Source of the DNA: Methylocella silvestris
GTDB lineage: Bacteria; Pseudomonadota; Alphaproteobacteria; Rhizobiales; Beijerinckiaceae
Assembly (NCBI RefSeq): GCF_002891535.1
Contig: NZ_PDZR01000004.1
Location: 119,812-183,811 of the forward strand
DNA: 64,000 bases
Direction of reading: 5' to 3'
A program made the translations under genes and the position numbers. Positions 53,889 through 63,823 of this stretch are shown here, in pieces. The notes below the pieces were generated by a model that worked only from the letters and a program-made list of their open reading frames with translations, did no database searches and was not told where the DNA came from. Numbering within the stretch: position 1 is the first letter of the stretch; the number at the start of each line of letters is the position of its first letter.

Positions 53889-56033
53889 ATGTTTGAAATC
53901 CATCGCGAAGAACTAGACTGGGCCGGCCGAAAGCTCACCCTCGAAACTGGCCGGATCGCCCGCCAGGCCGATGGCGCCGTGCTCGCCACCTATGGCGAAA
54001 CGACCGTCCTCGCCACGGTCGTCTCGGCGCGGACGCCGAAGCCGGGAATCGATTTCTTCCCGCTCACCGTCAATTATCAGGAAAAAACGTTCGCCGCCGG
54101 GCGCATCCCCGGGGGTTATTTCAAGCGCGAGGGCCGTCCGTCCGAAAAGGAGACGCTCGTCTCACGCCTGATCGACCGCCCGATCCGGCCGCTGTTTCCG
54201 GAAGGGTATCGCAACGACACACAGGTCGTCGTGACCGTGCTGTCACATGATCTCGAGAACGATCCCGATATCCTCGCTCTCGTCGCGACGTCGGCGGCGC
54301 TGACGATTTCCGGCATACCCTTCATGGGCCCCGTTGGCGGCGCGCGCGTCGGCTACATCAACGGCGCGCTGAAACTGAATCCGACCGTCGACGAGCTGAA
54401 GGAATCCGCGCTCGACCTCGTCGTCGCCGGCACGGGCGACGCCGTCCTGATGGTCGAATCGGAAGCGAAGGAATTGTCCGAGACACTGATGCTCGAGGCG
54501 GTCATGACCGGCCATCGCGGTTTCCAGCCGGTGATCGACGCGATCATCCGCCTCGCTGAAAAGGCGGCAAAGGAGCCGCGCGATCTCGCCGTCGCCGACA
54601 AAGCCGACGTCGAGGCGGCCGTGCGCGACATTGCCGAAGGCGAACTGCGCGAAGCCTACAAGATCACCGCCAAGCAGGAGCGTTACAAGGCCGTCGACGC
54701 CGTGAAGGCGAAGGTCACGCTGGCCCTGTTCCCGGAAGACGCCGAGCCGCGTTTCTCCAAGGAGAAAGTCGCCGAGGCGTTCCACGATCTTCAGGCCAAG
54801 GTCGTCCGCTGGAATATTCTCGATCTTGGCGTTCGCATCGATGGACGCGACCTCAAAACCGTACGTCCGATCGTCGCCGAAGTCGGCATTCTGCCGCGCG
54901 CCCATGGGTCGGCGCTGTTCACCCGCGGCGAGACGCAGGCGCTCGTGGTTGCGACGCTCGGCACCGGCGAAGACGAGCAATATGTCGACAGCCTGGAAGG
55001 CACCTACAAGGAGCGCTTCCTGCTGCACTATAATTTTCCTCCCTATTCCGTCGGCGAAACCGGCCGAATGGGCTCGCCCGGCCGTCGCGAGATCGGCCAT
55101 GGCAAGCTTGCGTGGCGCGCGGTCCGGCCGATGCTGCCGACCGCGGCCGAGTTCCCCTATACGATCCGCGTCGTCTCCGAGATCACGGAGTCGAACGGCT
55201 CCTCCTCGATGGCGACGGTATGCGGCTCCTCGCTGGCGCTGATGGACGCTGGCGTGCCGCTGAAGCGGCCGACCGCGGGCATCGCCATGGGCCTCATCCT
55301 TGAGGGCGAGCGATTCGCCGTTCTGTCCGATATTCTTGGCGATGAGGATCATCTCGGCGACATGGACTTTAAGGTCGCCGGCACGGAAGAGGGCGTCACC
55401 TCGCTGCAGATGGATATCAAGGTCGCCGGCATCACCGAAGAAATCATGAAGGTCGCGCTCGATCAGGCAAAGGGCGGCCGTCTGCATATTCTCGGTGAAA
55501 TGTCGAAGGCGCTGACGGGCGCCCGCGCCGAACTCGGCGAGTTCGCGCCGCGGATCGAAACCCTGAAAATCCCGACCGACAAGATTCGCGAAGTCATCGG
55601 AACCGGCGGCAAGGTCATTCGTGAAATCGTCGAAAAGACCGGCGCCAAGATCAATATCGAGGACGACGGCACGGTAAAAGTCGCGTCATCGGACGGAAAT
55701 TCGATCAAGGCGGCGATCGCCTGGATCAAGTCGATCGCCAATGATCCGGAGGTCGGCCAGATCTACGAAGGCACGGTCGTCAAGGTCGTCGATTTCGGCG
55801 CGTTCGTGAACTTCTTCGGATCGAAAGACGGCCTCGTGCATATTTCGCAGCTCGCCAAGGGACGCGTTGCGAAATCCTCGGACGTCGTCAAAGAGGGCGA
55901 AAAGGTCAAGGTGAAGCTGCTTGGCTTCGATGATCGCGGCAAGGTGCGCCTGTCGATGCGCTATGTCGATCAAGAGACGGGCGAAGATCTCGAAGCCAAG
56001 GAAAAGGCGGAGCAGCAGGCTGCCGTGGATTAA
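53889..56033 (+). CDS. pnp: Polyribonucleotide nucleotidyltransferase (PNPase)
   Basis: A 714-residue phosphorolytic 3'-5' exoribonuclease. It has two RNase PH domains ([19 protein letters not shown] and, later, [22 protein letters not shown]), [31 protein letters not shown] in the first, then a KH domain ([34 protein letters not shown]) and an S1 domain ([33 protein letters not shown]). The ATG at 53889 matches the family start [17 protein letters not shown] strong terminator follows at 56066-56091. Confidence 0.98.
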   Translation: MFEIHREELDWAGRKLTLETGRIARQADGAVLATYGETTVLATVVSARTPKPGIDFFPLTVNYQEKTFAAGRIPGGYFKREGRPSEKETLVSRLIDRPIRPLFPEGYRNDTQVVVTVLSHDLENDPDILALVATSAALTISGIPFMGPVGGARVGYINGALKLNPTVDELKESALDLVVAGTGDAVLMVESEAKELSETLMLEAVMTGHRGFQPVIDAIIRLAEKAAKEPRDLAVADKADVEAAVRDIAEGELREAYKITAKQERYKAVDAVKAKVTLALFPEDAEPRFSKEKVAEAFHDLQAKVVRWNILDLGVRIDGRDLKTVRPIVAEVGILPRAHGSALFTRGETQALVVATLGTGEDEQYVDSLEGTYKERFLLHYNFPPYSVGETGRMGSPGRREIGHGKLAWRAVRPMLPTAAEFPYTIRVVSEITESNGSSSMATVCGSSLALMDAGVPLKRPTAGIAMGLILEGERFAVLSDILGDEDHLGDMDFKVAGTEEGVTSLQMDIKVAGITEEIMKVALDQAKGGRLHILGEMSKALTGARAELGEFAPRIETLKIPTDKIREVIGTGGKVIREIVEKTGAKINIEDDGTVKVASSDGNSIKAAIAWIKSIANDPEVGQIYEGTVVKVVDFGAFVNFFGSKDGLVHISQLAKGRVAKSSDVVKEGEKVKVKLLGFDDRGKVRLSMRYVDQETGEDLEAKEKAEQQAAVD

Positions 56034-56065
56034 GCGGACGCTGCTTTCACGAAAATCAACAAAAA

Positions 56066-56091
56066 GGGGCGCCGCTGCGGCGCCCCTTTTT
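56066..56091 (+). terminator. Intrinsic terminator of pnp
   Basis: Nine-base-pair stem GGGGCGCCG / CGGCGCCCC with loop CTG, preceded by AAAAA and followed by TTTTT. Confidence 0.93.
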
Positions 56092-56120
56092 CATGTCAGC
56101 TCAAGATCCAAAGAAGCTGC

Positions 56121-56378
56121 TCAATCCCGGTCCATGGCGATGCGTATAAGCCGTTCCTTGAGACAGTCGACGCCGCCAAGCATGGCGTAGCTGCCGACCG
56201 AGCCGGCGTAGGAATAGGAGACGACCTTGTCCCTGTGGACATAGGCTCCGGCAAAACCGCGGATTTCGCCGGATCTGGCGGCTTCCAGCAGACGCTCCAA
56301 CTCCTCGACAACGGTGGGATTGGGCTCCGAAGGCGGCGGGATGATATCGCCGCGAAGGCTGATGACTTTTTCTGACAT
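56121..56378 (-). CDS. Small conserved protein, function unknown
   Basis: An 85-residue protein from an ATG at 56378 (MSEKVISLRGDIIPPPSEPN). A helix VEELERLLEAARSGEIRGFAGAYVHRDKVVSYSYAG precedes a Gly-rich GSVGSYAMLGGVDCLKERLI. The LLExARSGEIxGxA pattern recurs in small alphaproteobacterial proteins of unknown role. Longer frames on this strand begin upstream in unrelated sequence and were not adopted. Confidence 0.7.
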   Translation of the reverse strand: MSEKVISLRGDIIPPPSEPNPTVVEELERLLEAARSGEIRGFAGAYVHRDKVVSYSYAGSVGSYAMLGGVDCLKERLIRIAMDRD

Positions 56379-56823
56379 TTTGGACCGCTGGGAATGACAA
56401 TCCTGTGAACGAGCCAAGCAAAGCAACATCTGCGCCAATAAGCCGGTCTGCAACAAGATGCGGCGATCGTCGCTCCAGCCGGCGCCGTTGACAATCGACG
56501 AGGGGCCCGCACAGCCTCATCCCCGAATTGGGCGCAGGACATCTCGATTTCCTCGGCATCGGCAGGGGTCATTGCTTAGCCGATCGGAAACGTCTTATTT
56601 GGTACGCTCGTGGGATCGCTTGTCGCTTTTCGGACCAAGGCCTTGAGCAAAGGCCTTCATCGCCGAGGCGTCCTAACTCCGGCGCTTCATTGCATCGACG
56701 TCTCCGCACCATGAAGATGCTTTAGCGCAGGAGCGATCCCAGAACGGACCCCGCAGCGCAGCCGATTGGCGTTCGCTCGCTGCGGGCCTCGCGCCGGGCC
56801 AGCCATTCTCGTCCGCTTCGGCC
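56379..56823. other. Intergenic region
   Basis: About 445 bp between two minus-strand genes. It contains two AAGGCCTT palindromes 13 bp apart (56637-56644 and 56650-56657). No supported gene or RNA is seen. Confidence 0.45.
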
Positions 56824-57315
56824 TCACGCAATAGCCCCAAGGAACTTGGTCTCGACAAGACGGCAATGCGCTTTGCGCAGCTCCATGATCGCCGCGTCGA
56901 GCTCCTGGCGCTGGCGTTCGAGGAACCCTATCTGGGCGATGATCTGCTCAGGCGGGAGCGCCATTTCCAGCTCCGCCGCCTCCAGCAATTCACTCTGCGA
57001 GGCCAGCATGGCGCTGATCTCAGCGAGCGTAAATCCGAGCTGCTTGCTTTTGAGGATCATCTTGAGATTGCGCCTTTCGCGCTCCTCGTAAAAGCGCATC
57101 GCGCCTTCCCGCTTCGGCCTCAGCAGGCCGCGGTCTTCGTAGAAGCGCAAGGCGCGGATGCTGACTCCGAAATCGCGCGCCATTTCGCGGATCGTGCTCG
57201 CCGGAGCCGGTGCGGAAGACTGCGAAAACCGCTCGCCGGACGAAGCTGCGCGGTGATCCTCCCCGATCGCGATATTCGCGCGACCGCGTGGGTCCCGTTC
57301 CAGATGCGTGTGCAT
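56824..57315 (-). CDS. MerR-family transcriptional regulator
   Basis: A 163-residue regulator. After a 40-residue variable N-terminus, a winged helix-turn-helix reads TIREMARDFGVSIRALRFYEDRGLLRPKREGAMRFYEERE, the MerR signature, followed by KQLGFTLAEISAML and a coiled-coil dimer helix (PEQIIAQIGFLERQRQELDAAIMELRKAHCRL). One C-terminal cysteine is too few for a clear metal site, so the effector is unknown. It may act on the adjacent genes. Confidence 0.9.
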   Translation of the reverse strand: MHTHLERDPRGRANIAIGEDHRAASSGERFSQSSAPAPASTIREMARDFGVSIRALRFYEDRGLLRPKREGAMRFYEERERRNLKMILKSKQLGFTLAEISAMLASQSELLEAAELEMALPPEQIIAQIGFLERQRQELDAAIMELRKAHCRLVETKFLGAIA

Positions 57316-57628
57316 TGAAGCCTCCGAAATATCTTAGCCGAGCCGCGGGAAGTCAAAATCCGCTCGTGTCGACAATCTGCGATTGCATAATTCCCAGACA
57401 CAATCATTCATTCGACGGGCGCCATGATCACGCGCCAAGCTGACGTCAGGCTGAAGCCGCAGAGTTGGGGCTTAACTCTTTGTTCACCTCGAACTTACAC
57501 CATCGAGGGCGAGCGCCGAACCTCGCGCGCTTGCGCCTTTGATCTTTTGAGCTTTGAATGTTTGCGGCGCGGGGGCGCGGCTATTGTCTGTTCAAGATTC
57601 ACAAACTGGCTTCGGGCGAGCATCGGCG
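57316..57628. other. Intergenic region between the MerR gene and the Sel1 protein
   Basis: About 310 bp of divergent upstream sequence. It includes a CtrA-like box at 57472-57486. A longer in-frame start for the Sel1 protein at 57554 is possible. Confidence 0.45.
57472..57486. promoter_or_regulatory. CtrA-like box upstream of the PodJ-like gene
   Basis: TTAA-N7-TTCA, one mismatch from the CtrA consensus TTAA-N7-TTAA, about 145 bp before the proposed start. Confidence 0.35.
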
Positions 57629-60256
57629 ATGCGGTCGAACGAAAGCGATAGCAAAGCGGAAAACGCGTCGCCTCGGCGCGCCGCTTCTGATGGCGCCGAT
57701 GAGGCGGCGGCGTCGCTGGAAAGCTGGCTCCGTCGCGCGATGACGAAGATCGCCGCGCACGGAGCCGACAAGAGCGCGCCGGTTGATCTGACGGATGGTC
57801 TCGCCGCCATGGCGGCCCTGCTGAACGAGGCGGCGCGCGGCCTCCCCCGCGGCGACGCCCAGCAAATGTTTTCCGCCGAAACCGAGGCTGAGGACACGGG
57901 CCGCCGGGGCGGAGCCCCCGCCCACAGAGCGCAAAATGCAAGGACTCGCGCAAGATCCGAATTGACGGCCCGGCTCGACGAACTCGAGCGCCTCATCCGC
58001 GCCGGCGCCGCGGCCGCTCTCGACCCTTCCCTGCGGCTCGCGCTTGAGGATATCGAGGCGCGCCTCAGGTCGTCCGGGGACCTCCGGCCGGATGGGGACG
58101 ATCCATCCGGCCGCGGAACGCGCTCCGGGACAGGCGCTCCGGCGCAAGCGCTCGACGCGCCACGGGAGTCAGCCGATTCCGAAGGCGAAATCAGCGGCCT
58201 GCAGGCTCTGACTGAACGGCTGCGCGATCAGCGTTTTGAGCGGGAGGCGTCCCGCGCAGGGATAGACGTTGAAGGGGCGGCGGGACCGGTTGCGGCCGCG
58301 ATCGAGACGCTCGCGCCGCAGCTTCGCGCCCTGACGCGCCAGATCGAGTCGGCGCAGCGTCAACTCGACGAGAAAGTCGAGACCGGGCTGCAATCTCTAT
58401 CCTTGAAATTGGACGCGGCGCGCGAGCAGGTCCCCGGCGATCTGGCGACGGACGCCCTCGAGCAGAAGATCGCGGCGATCACGCGCCGGCTCGAGACGGC
58501 CGATCTCGGCTTCGCCTCGATCGGCCATCTTGAGCAAACCATCGCCCGGCTCTCAGAACAGCTCGGCCGGAGCGCCGAGGGCAAGGACCGCCCCCTTGAT
58601 CCGGGCGCCGCGGCGCGCGAAGAAGCGGACCGGCGCGTTCATCTCGCGCTCAACGCGGTGCAAGAGGCCGTCGGCCAGATCGCCAATCGGCTCGCCCGCA
58701 TCGAGGCCGATATCGGCGAAGCTCGCCCTGCCCGCGACGCGTCTACGGAAGAGCCGGCGCGCCTGACGGCGCCCGTGGCTTTGGCGCCAGCTGAAATCCT
58801 GGCGGTTCACGCAGCCGACAGCGAAAGCCGCTCCGATGCGGCAGGGGACGATATTCTGATCGAGCCGGGGGCCGGTCTTCGAGAGCGCATTGGCGCGCCG
58901 CCGGACCATCTCGCCGCCGTCATCGGCCAAACTGCCGGGGACCCCAGCGGGGTTCGTTCGCCTTTGCTCGCGGCGACAAAATCGTGGGCGCCGCATGATC
59001 GGCAAGCGGAAATGCCGGCCGGCCCGCCGCCCGATCGCGCGCCGGCGCCGAAGCAGGGTTTCTTTGCGACCCATCGCGCTTCGCTCGTGGCTGGGCTCGC
59101 CGCTGCTTGCCTCGCCTTCGGCGTCATCGCCCTGGCGCAAACCGGCGCCCTCAAACCCGTGCGGCCAGCGGCCCTTTTGAAGCCGGCGGGCGAAGCCGGG
59201 ACAAACCACAACGCCGCGAAAGCGGCTGTGGCGCCGGGCGCCGCCCAAGCCGAAGCCGAAGCCGCTCGTCCTGCCGCGCCGCAGGACGCCAAGGCCAGCC
59301 CCAAGCAGCTCGGCGCGAGCGCTCCAGCGAAACCTCAGGACCCGAAGCCTGCCGATCTCAGCCTGTTCGATCCGGCGGCGCTCAATGCCGGACAGGCGGG
59401 CGCGATCCACGCCGGGGCCGCGCCGGGCGGCGCGGACCAATCCGCGACGCCCCTGACGAGGGTGATCGCCGGGAGCGAACCCATTCTGTTTGAAGGCGTC
59501 ATCGCGAGAGCTGAACCGGCGACGGCGCCGGGCGGCGTTTTCTCATCCTCCCTCTCGCCTGCCTCGCTCTTGAAATCCGGCGCGCCGCTGGCCTTGGCGC
59601 CAGCCAATCTGGCGCGGCTCGCCGGGACGCCGCTTGACGATCTGCGCGCCCGCGCCGCGGCAGGCGACGGCGCGGCGCTATTCGAACTTGGCGCGCGCTA
59701 TGCCGACGGACGGACGGGCGTACAGGATCTCACCCTCGCTGCGGACTATTATGCGAAGGCCGCCGGCAGCGGCCTCGCGCTCGCGCAGTACAGGCTGGCG
59801 ACGATGATCGAAAAGGGCGCCGGCGTCAGCCGCGATCTTGGCCGCGCCAAGGCGCTCTATGAAGCGGCGGCGGCGCAGGGCAATGTGCGCGCAATGCACA
59901 ACCTCGGCGTTCTTGCCGCGCAGGGCGCCGGCGCCGCGCCCGACTATACAACAGCCGCCGCCTGGTTCGAGCAGGCCGCGAAATTCGGCGTCCGCGACAG
60001 CCAGTTCAATCTCGCGGTTCTTCTGGCGCGCGGTATGGGAACAGCGCCCGACGGCGGCCGCGCCTATGTCTGGTTCTCGGTCGCGGCGGCAAGCGGCGAC
60101 GCGGAGGCCGACCGCAAGCGCGCCGATATCGCCGCAAAGCTGTCGCGCGAAGACCTCGACGCCGCCAAGGCGGCCGTTCTTTCCTTCAGGCCGCAGACGC
60201 TCGATCCGCTGGCGAATGAGTTGAGCCTCACCTCAAGCCGCGCCGCGCGTAACTGA
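57629..60256 (+). CDS. PodJ-like coiled-coil/Sel1 membrane protein
   Basis: About 875 residues. Residues 1-470 are a cytoplasmic region rich in coiled coil (SELTARLDELERLIRAG, LTRQIESAQRQLDEKVETGLQSL, HLALNAVQEAVGQIANRLARIEADI). A membrane helix follows near 495 (ASLVAGLAAACLAFGVIALAQ), then an Ala/Pro-rich linker, then periplasmic Sel1 repeats (LFELGARYADGRTGVQD, AMHNLGVLAAQGAGAAPD, SQFNLAVLLARGMGTAPD). This is the layout of the Caulobacter polarity factor PodJ, but without a clear peptidoglycan-binding domain. The ATG at 57629 was chosen; 57554 is an alternative. Confidence 0.8.
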   Translation: MRSNESDSKAENASPRRAASDGADEAAASLESWLRRAMTKIAAHGADKSAPVDLTDGLAAMAALLNEAARGLPRGDAQQMFSAETEAEDTGRRGGAPAHRAQNARTRARSELTARLDELERLIRAGAAAALDPSLRLALEDIEARLRSSGDLRPDGDDPSGRGTRSGTGAPAQALDAPRESADSEGEISGLQALTERLRDQRFEREASRAGIDVEGAAGPVAAAIETLAPQLRALTRQIESAQRQLDEKVETGLQSLSLKLDAAREQVPGDLATDALEQKIAAITRRLETADLGFASIGHLEQTIARLSEQLGRSAEGKDRPLDPGAAAREEADRRVHLALNAVQEAVGQIANRLARIEADIGEARPARDASTEEPARLTAPVALAPAEILAVHAADSESRSDAAGDDILIEPGAGLRERIGAPPDHLAAVIGQTAGDPSGVRSPLLAATKSWAPHDRQAEMPAGPPPDRAPAPKQGFFATHRASLVAGLAAACLAFGVIALAQTGALKPVRPAALLKPAGEAGTNHNAAKAAVAPGAAQAEAEAARPAAPQDAKASPKQLGASAPAKPQDPKPADLSLFDPAALNAGQAGAIHAGAAPGGADQSATPLTRVIAGSEPILFEGVIARAEPATAPGGVFSSSLSPASLLKSGAPLALAPANLARLAGTPLDDLRARAAAGDGAALFELGARYADGRTGVQDLTLAADYYAKAAGSGLALAQYRLATMIEKGAGVSRDLGRAKALYEAAAAQGNVRAMHNLGVLAAQGAGAAPDYTTAAAWFEQAAKFGVRDSQFNLAVLLARGMGTAPDGGRAYVWFSVAAASGDAEADRKRADIAAKLSREDLDAAKAAVLSFRPQTLDPLANELSLTSSRAARN

Positions 60257-60268
60257 TCCGGTTCTGGC

Positions 60269-60988
60269 TCAGTCCGGCAGGCAGAGCCGATGCGGCACGG
60301 CATAGACGGCGCTGCGGCCAATGACATGGGCGAGCACTGGCTTTCCTGCTTCACCATCGAACAGCGCGTCGAAGGCCGCGTCTCGCACATTGAGCCCTCC
60401 CGCGAAGGCGCCGAAGGCCGGCAGGACACAGCGCGAGCCGTCGCTGACAAAGCTGCGGCCTCGTACGCTGCCGCCGCGGCCTGAGAGTTTGGCCGCGGGG
60501 TGCAGATGACCAGCGATTTCGCCGCGCCCGCGCGCTGCAGACGGCTCGTGGCGAAAAAGGATCGATCCGATCGCGAGTTCGCCCCGCGCCTCGCCTGCGA
60601 GGCCAGCGGGCGGCGCCGGATCGTGATTGCCGGCGATCCAGATCCAGTCGCGGCCGCGCTGCAGCGTCGCAAGAGTGCGGCGGTCGCCGGAATCGAGGCG
60701 CTCGCCCGCGCCGCCATCGTGGAATGAATCGCCAAGAGCGACGACGCGGCGCGGCTGGTAGAGACCGATCAGATTGCCGAGGGCGGCCAGCGTCGCGGCG
60801 GTGTCATAGGGCGGCAGAAAGACGCCGCGCACCGCAAAAGCGGAGCCCTTTTCAAGATGCAGGTCGGCGACGACGAGCAGGTTTTCGGACGGCCAGAACA
60901 AAGCGCCCGAAGGATCGGCCAAAAACTCAGCGTCGAGGACCGGAAGCGCGGCGGCTCGTTGAGGGCTTTTTCGCGCGGCGTCCCGCAT
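60269..60988 (-). CDS. pdeM: Ligase-associated metallophosphoesterase PdeM
   Basis: A 239-residue calcineurin-like phosphoesterase. The metal-binding motifs are VVADLHLEKG (DxH), VALGDSFHDGG (GDxxHD), WIAGNHDP (GNHD) and GHLHP (GHxH). PdeM proteins accompany an Lhr-like helicase and an ATP-dependent DNA ligase in a repair set. The start at 60988 lies inside the end of the helicase gene (62-nt overlap), indicating co-translation. Confidence 0.92.
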   Translation of the reverse strand: MRDAARKSPQRAAALPVLDAEFLADPSGALFWPSENLLVVADLHLEKGSAFAVRGVFLPPYDTAATLAALGNLIGLYQPRRVVALGDSFHDGGAGERLDSGDRRTLATLQRGRDWIWIAGNHDPAPPAGLAGEARGELAIGSILFRHEPSAARGRGEIAGHLHPAAKLSGRGGSVRGRSFVSDGSRCVLPAFGAFAGGLNVRDAAFDALFDGEAGKPVLAHVIGRSAVYAVPHRLCLPD

Positions 60989-63659
60989 TGTCCGGGGGCG
61001 TTCCTTTTGGGCTTGCGCTTTCGCGCAGGCGCGGCTCGGTTGCTGGCTTTGGTCGACCATTTCCCAATCTGGACACATTGGCAAGCTCGGGCCGCCCCGG
61101 CGCGCTATCCGCGAGCACTTCGTCCACAAGGGCTTTCGCCGCCTGCGCAAGCGTTTCGTCCTGCGCCTCGCCATAGACGGTTTCGCGTCCAATCTCGAGA
61201 AGGATCGGAACTGCCAGCGGCGAGACGCGCGGCAACGCCTTGTGGATGGTCCGCCCCTGCGCGCGCGCCAGCAGCCCGGCCAGCCGTTCGAGGTCGAGCA
61301 GCCCCGTCGCAGCGTCGGCCTTCGCCGCCTCGAGCAGGATATGGCCCGGCTCGAAGCGACGCAGCACATTGTAGATGAGGTCGGTTGAAATCTTGACCTG
61401 CCGCCCCGTCTTGCGCCGGTCGAGAACATTTCGTTCAATCAGCCCCGAGACAATTGCGCAGTTGCGGAAGGTCCGCTTCATCAGGGCCGATTCTTCCAGC
61501 CATTCTTCGAGATCGTCGCCGAGCATGTCCTGGCTCAAGAAATCCGCGAGCCGCATGGCGCCCGTCTCGAATAGCGCGCCGACGTCGGTCAGCGACCAGA
61601 CGCAAAGCGCGTAGTCATTGGCGACGAATCCGAGCGGCTTCAGTCCGGCGCGCTCCATCCGGCGCGTCAGCAGCATGCCGAGCGTCGTGTGGGCGAGACG
61701 CCCCTCGAACGGATAGAGCGCGAGATAATAGCGCCCGCCGCGCGGAAAGGTTTCAACGAGTAGCTGGTCGGCCGGCGGCAGGGCCGAGCGCCGGCGCTGC
61801 AGATCGAGCCAGCCCGCCACCTGCCCCGGCAGCGCCCCCCACGAGGACTCCTCAGCAAGAATGCGCCTGACGCGCATGGCGAGATAGGTCGAGAGCGGAA
61901 ATTTGCCGCCGGCGTAGGAAGGAATTTTCGGCGCGTCGGCATTGGCGCGCGAGACGATCGCCTCATTCTCGACGACGCCCTGAAGCCGCAGGATCTCGCC
62001 GCCGAACAGAAAAGTGTCCTGCGGCGCCAGCATCTCGATAAAATATTCCTCGATCTCGCCAAGGACGCGCCCGGTCCGCCGCAACGGCCCGGTGTAGCTC
62101 GCCGAAGGCTTCGCGCCGCCCGGAACAAGCCGCACCTTCAGGAGGTCCGCCTCGACGATGGTTCCGACATTGAGGCGGTAGCTCTGGGCGACGCGCCCGT
62201 TGGCGATGCGCCAGCGTCCATCCGCGGTCTGTTTGATTTTGGCGAAACGGTCGTAGCTTTTCAGCGCATAGCCGCCCGTAGCGACGAAGTTGAGGGCGGC
62301 GTCGAACTGTTCCGGCAATAGCCGCGCATAGGGCTCCGCCGAGCGTATTTCCGCAAACAACTCGCCTGCGTCGAAGGGGCCGGCGCAGGCCATGCCGAGA
62401 ATATGCTGGCATAGAACATCGAGCGCGCCGGAGCGCGCCAACGCCGTATCCTGCGCGCCTTCGTTTGCGGCGTCGACGGCGGCGCGGCACTCCAGCACTT
62501 CAAACCGGTTGGCCGGCACGAGGATCGCGCGGGAGGGTTCATCCAGCCTGTGATTGGCCCGGCCGATGCGCTGGGCGAGGCGGCTTGCGCCCTTCGGCGC
62601 CCCGACATTGATGACGAGATCGACGTCGCCCCAGTCGACGCCGAGATCGAGCGTCGACGTGCAGACAACGGCCTTCAGCCTGCACGACGCCATTGCCTCC
62701 TCGACCTTGCGGCGTTGCGCGACATCGAGCGAGCCGTGATGTAGGGCGATTGGCAGCCCATCTTCATTGCGCCGCCAGAGCTCCTGAAAAATATACTCCG
62801 CCTGCGCGCGCGTATTGACGAACACCAGCGTCAGCTTCGCGCCCTTGATCGCCGCGTAGATTTCGCCGAGCGCGTGGCGCGCGCTGTGCCCGGCCCAGGG
62901 CAGATGCTCCGCTGTGTCGAGAATGGAGAGGTCTGGCGCAGCGCCCCGGTCGGCGACGACCAAAGCGGCGCTCGAATTCCGCGTCGTCTGCGCCGTCAGC
63001 CAGCGCTGCAACTCGGCCGGGTCGCGCACCGTCGCCGACAGGCCGGTCGCCGTCAGCCCGGGAGCGATGCGTCTCAGGCGTGAAAGGCCGAGGCAAAGCA
63101 GATCGCCGCGCTTTGAGGCGGCGATGGCGTGGAGCTCGTCAAAGATGACGCGGCGAAGGCTCGAAAAGAGGGTCTGCGAGTCGGGTCCGGCGAGAAGCAA
63201 GGCAAGCTGCTCCGGCGTCGTAATCAGAATATCCGGCGGATCACGCCGTTGGCGCTGGCGCCGCGCCGCCGATGTGTCGCCCGTGCGCGTTTCAACCCTG
63301 ACGGCGAGGCCCATCTCTGCGATCGGGATTTCAAGATTGCGATGAACGTCAACCGCGAGGGCCTTCAACGGCGAGATATAGAGCGTGTGCAGGCCCTGCC
63401 TCTTCTTTTGCCGGTCAAGCTCGATCAGGGTCGGGAGAAATCCGGCGAGGGTTTTGCCGGCGCCGGTCGGCGCGATGAGCAAGGAGTCGGCGACGCCGGC
63501 AAGGCCGAGAAGCTCGAGCTGGTGCCGACGCGGCGCCCAGCCTCGGGCGACGAACCAGGACAGGAAGCGCGGCGGCAATTCCAGATCGGGATCGGTCACG
63601 GCGCGCTCCAAAACGCCGGCGTTAGCCGGTCTGCGCCTGAGATAAGCGTCTTTTTGCAA
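60927..63659 (-). CDS. Ligase-associated DNA repair DEXH helicase (Lhr-like)
   Basis: A 910-residue superfamily 2 helicase. Motif I is APTGAGKTLAGFLPTL, motif II is FDELHA in place of DEVH, motif III is TGLSATVRDP, and the second RecA domain has HHGSLDVAQRRKVEEAM, CTSTLDLGVDWGDVDLVI and QRIGRANHRLDEPS. The C-terminal 350 residues are the Lhr-specific extension. A TTG at 63659 with the near-perfect site GGAGGTGAG was kept as start; GTG at 63599 with GGAG is an alternative. The ligase and exonuclease partners are not in this window. Confidence 0.93.
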   Translation of the reverse strand: MQKDAYLRRRPANAGVLERAVTDPDLELPPRFLSWFVARGWAPRRHQLELLGLAGVADSLLIAPTGAGKTLAGFLPTLIELDRQKKRQGLHTLYISPLKALAVDVHRNLEIPIAEMGLAVRVETRTGDTSAARRQRQRRDPPDILITTPEQLALLLAGPDSQTLFSSLRRVIFDELHAIAASKRGDLLCLGLSRLRRIAPGLTATGLSATVRDPAELQRWLTAQTTRNSSAALVVADRGAAPDLSILDTAEHLPWAGHSARHALGEIYAAIKGAKLTLVFVNTRAQAEYIFQELWRRNEDGLPIALHHGSLDVAQRRKVEEAMASCRLKAVVCTSTLDLGVDWGDVDLVINVGAPKGASRLAQRIGRANHRLDEPSRAILVPANRFEVLECRAAVDAANEGAQDTALARSGALDVLCQHILGMACAGPFDAGELFAEIRSAEPYARLLPEQFDAALNFVATGGYALKSYDRFAKIKQTADGRWRIANGRVAQSYRLNVGTIVEADLLKVRLVPGGAKPSASYTGPLRRTGRVLGEIEEYFIEMLAPQDTFLFGGEILRLQGVVENEAIVSRANADAPKIPSYAGGKFPLSTYLAMRVRRILAEESSWGALPGQVAGWLDLQRRRSALPPADQLLVETFPRGGRYYLALYPFEGRLAHTTLGMLLTRRMERAGLKPLGFVANDYALCVWSLTDVGALFETGAMRLADFLSQDMLGDDLEEWLEESALMKRTFRNCAIVSGLIERNVLDRRKTGRQVKISTDLIYNVLRRFEPGHILLEAAKADAATGLLDLERLAGLLARAQGRTIHKALPRVSPLAVPILLEIGRETVYGEAQDETLAQAAKALVDEVLADSAPGRPELANVSRLGNGRPKPATEPRLRESASPKGTPPDNAGRRAKKPSTSRRASGPRR

Positions 63660-63823
63660 ATCTCACCTCCGCGAGCCCTGATCGGCTCGACGGAATGGAC
63701 GAATGCATCGCGTTCTCGGTCATTTGAACCATTCCCGCCTGCATTCATTCATTACGGGTTCAGTATCGGGCTCTCATATTTGGGCGGAAGGCGGCGTTTC
63801 GAGCCGCAAATGAGGAGATTTCG

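Noticed and set aside
54243..55487. 414-codon minus-strand frame inside pnp
   Set aside because: Antisense shadow of PNPase.
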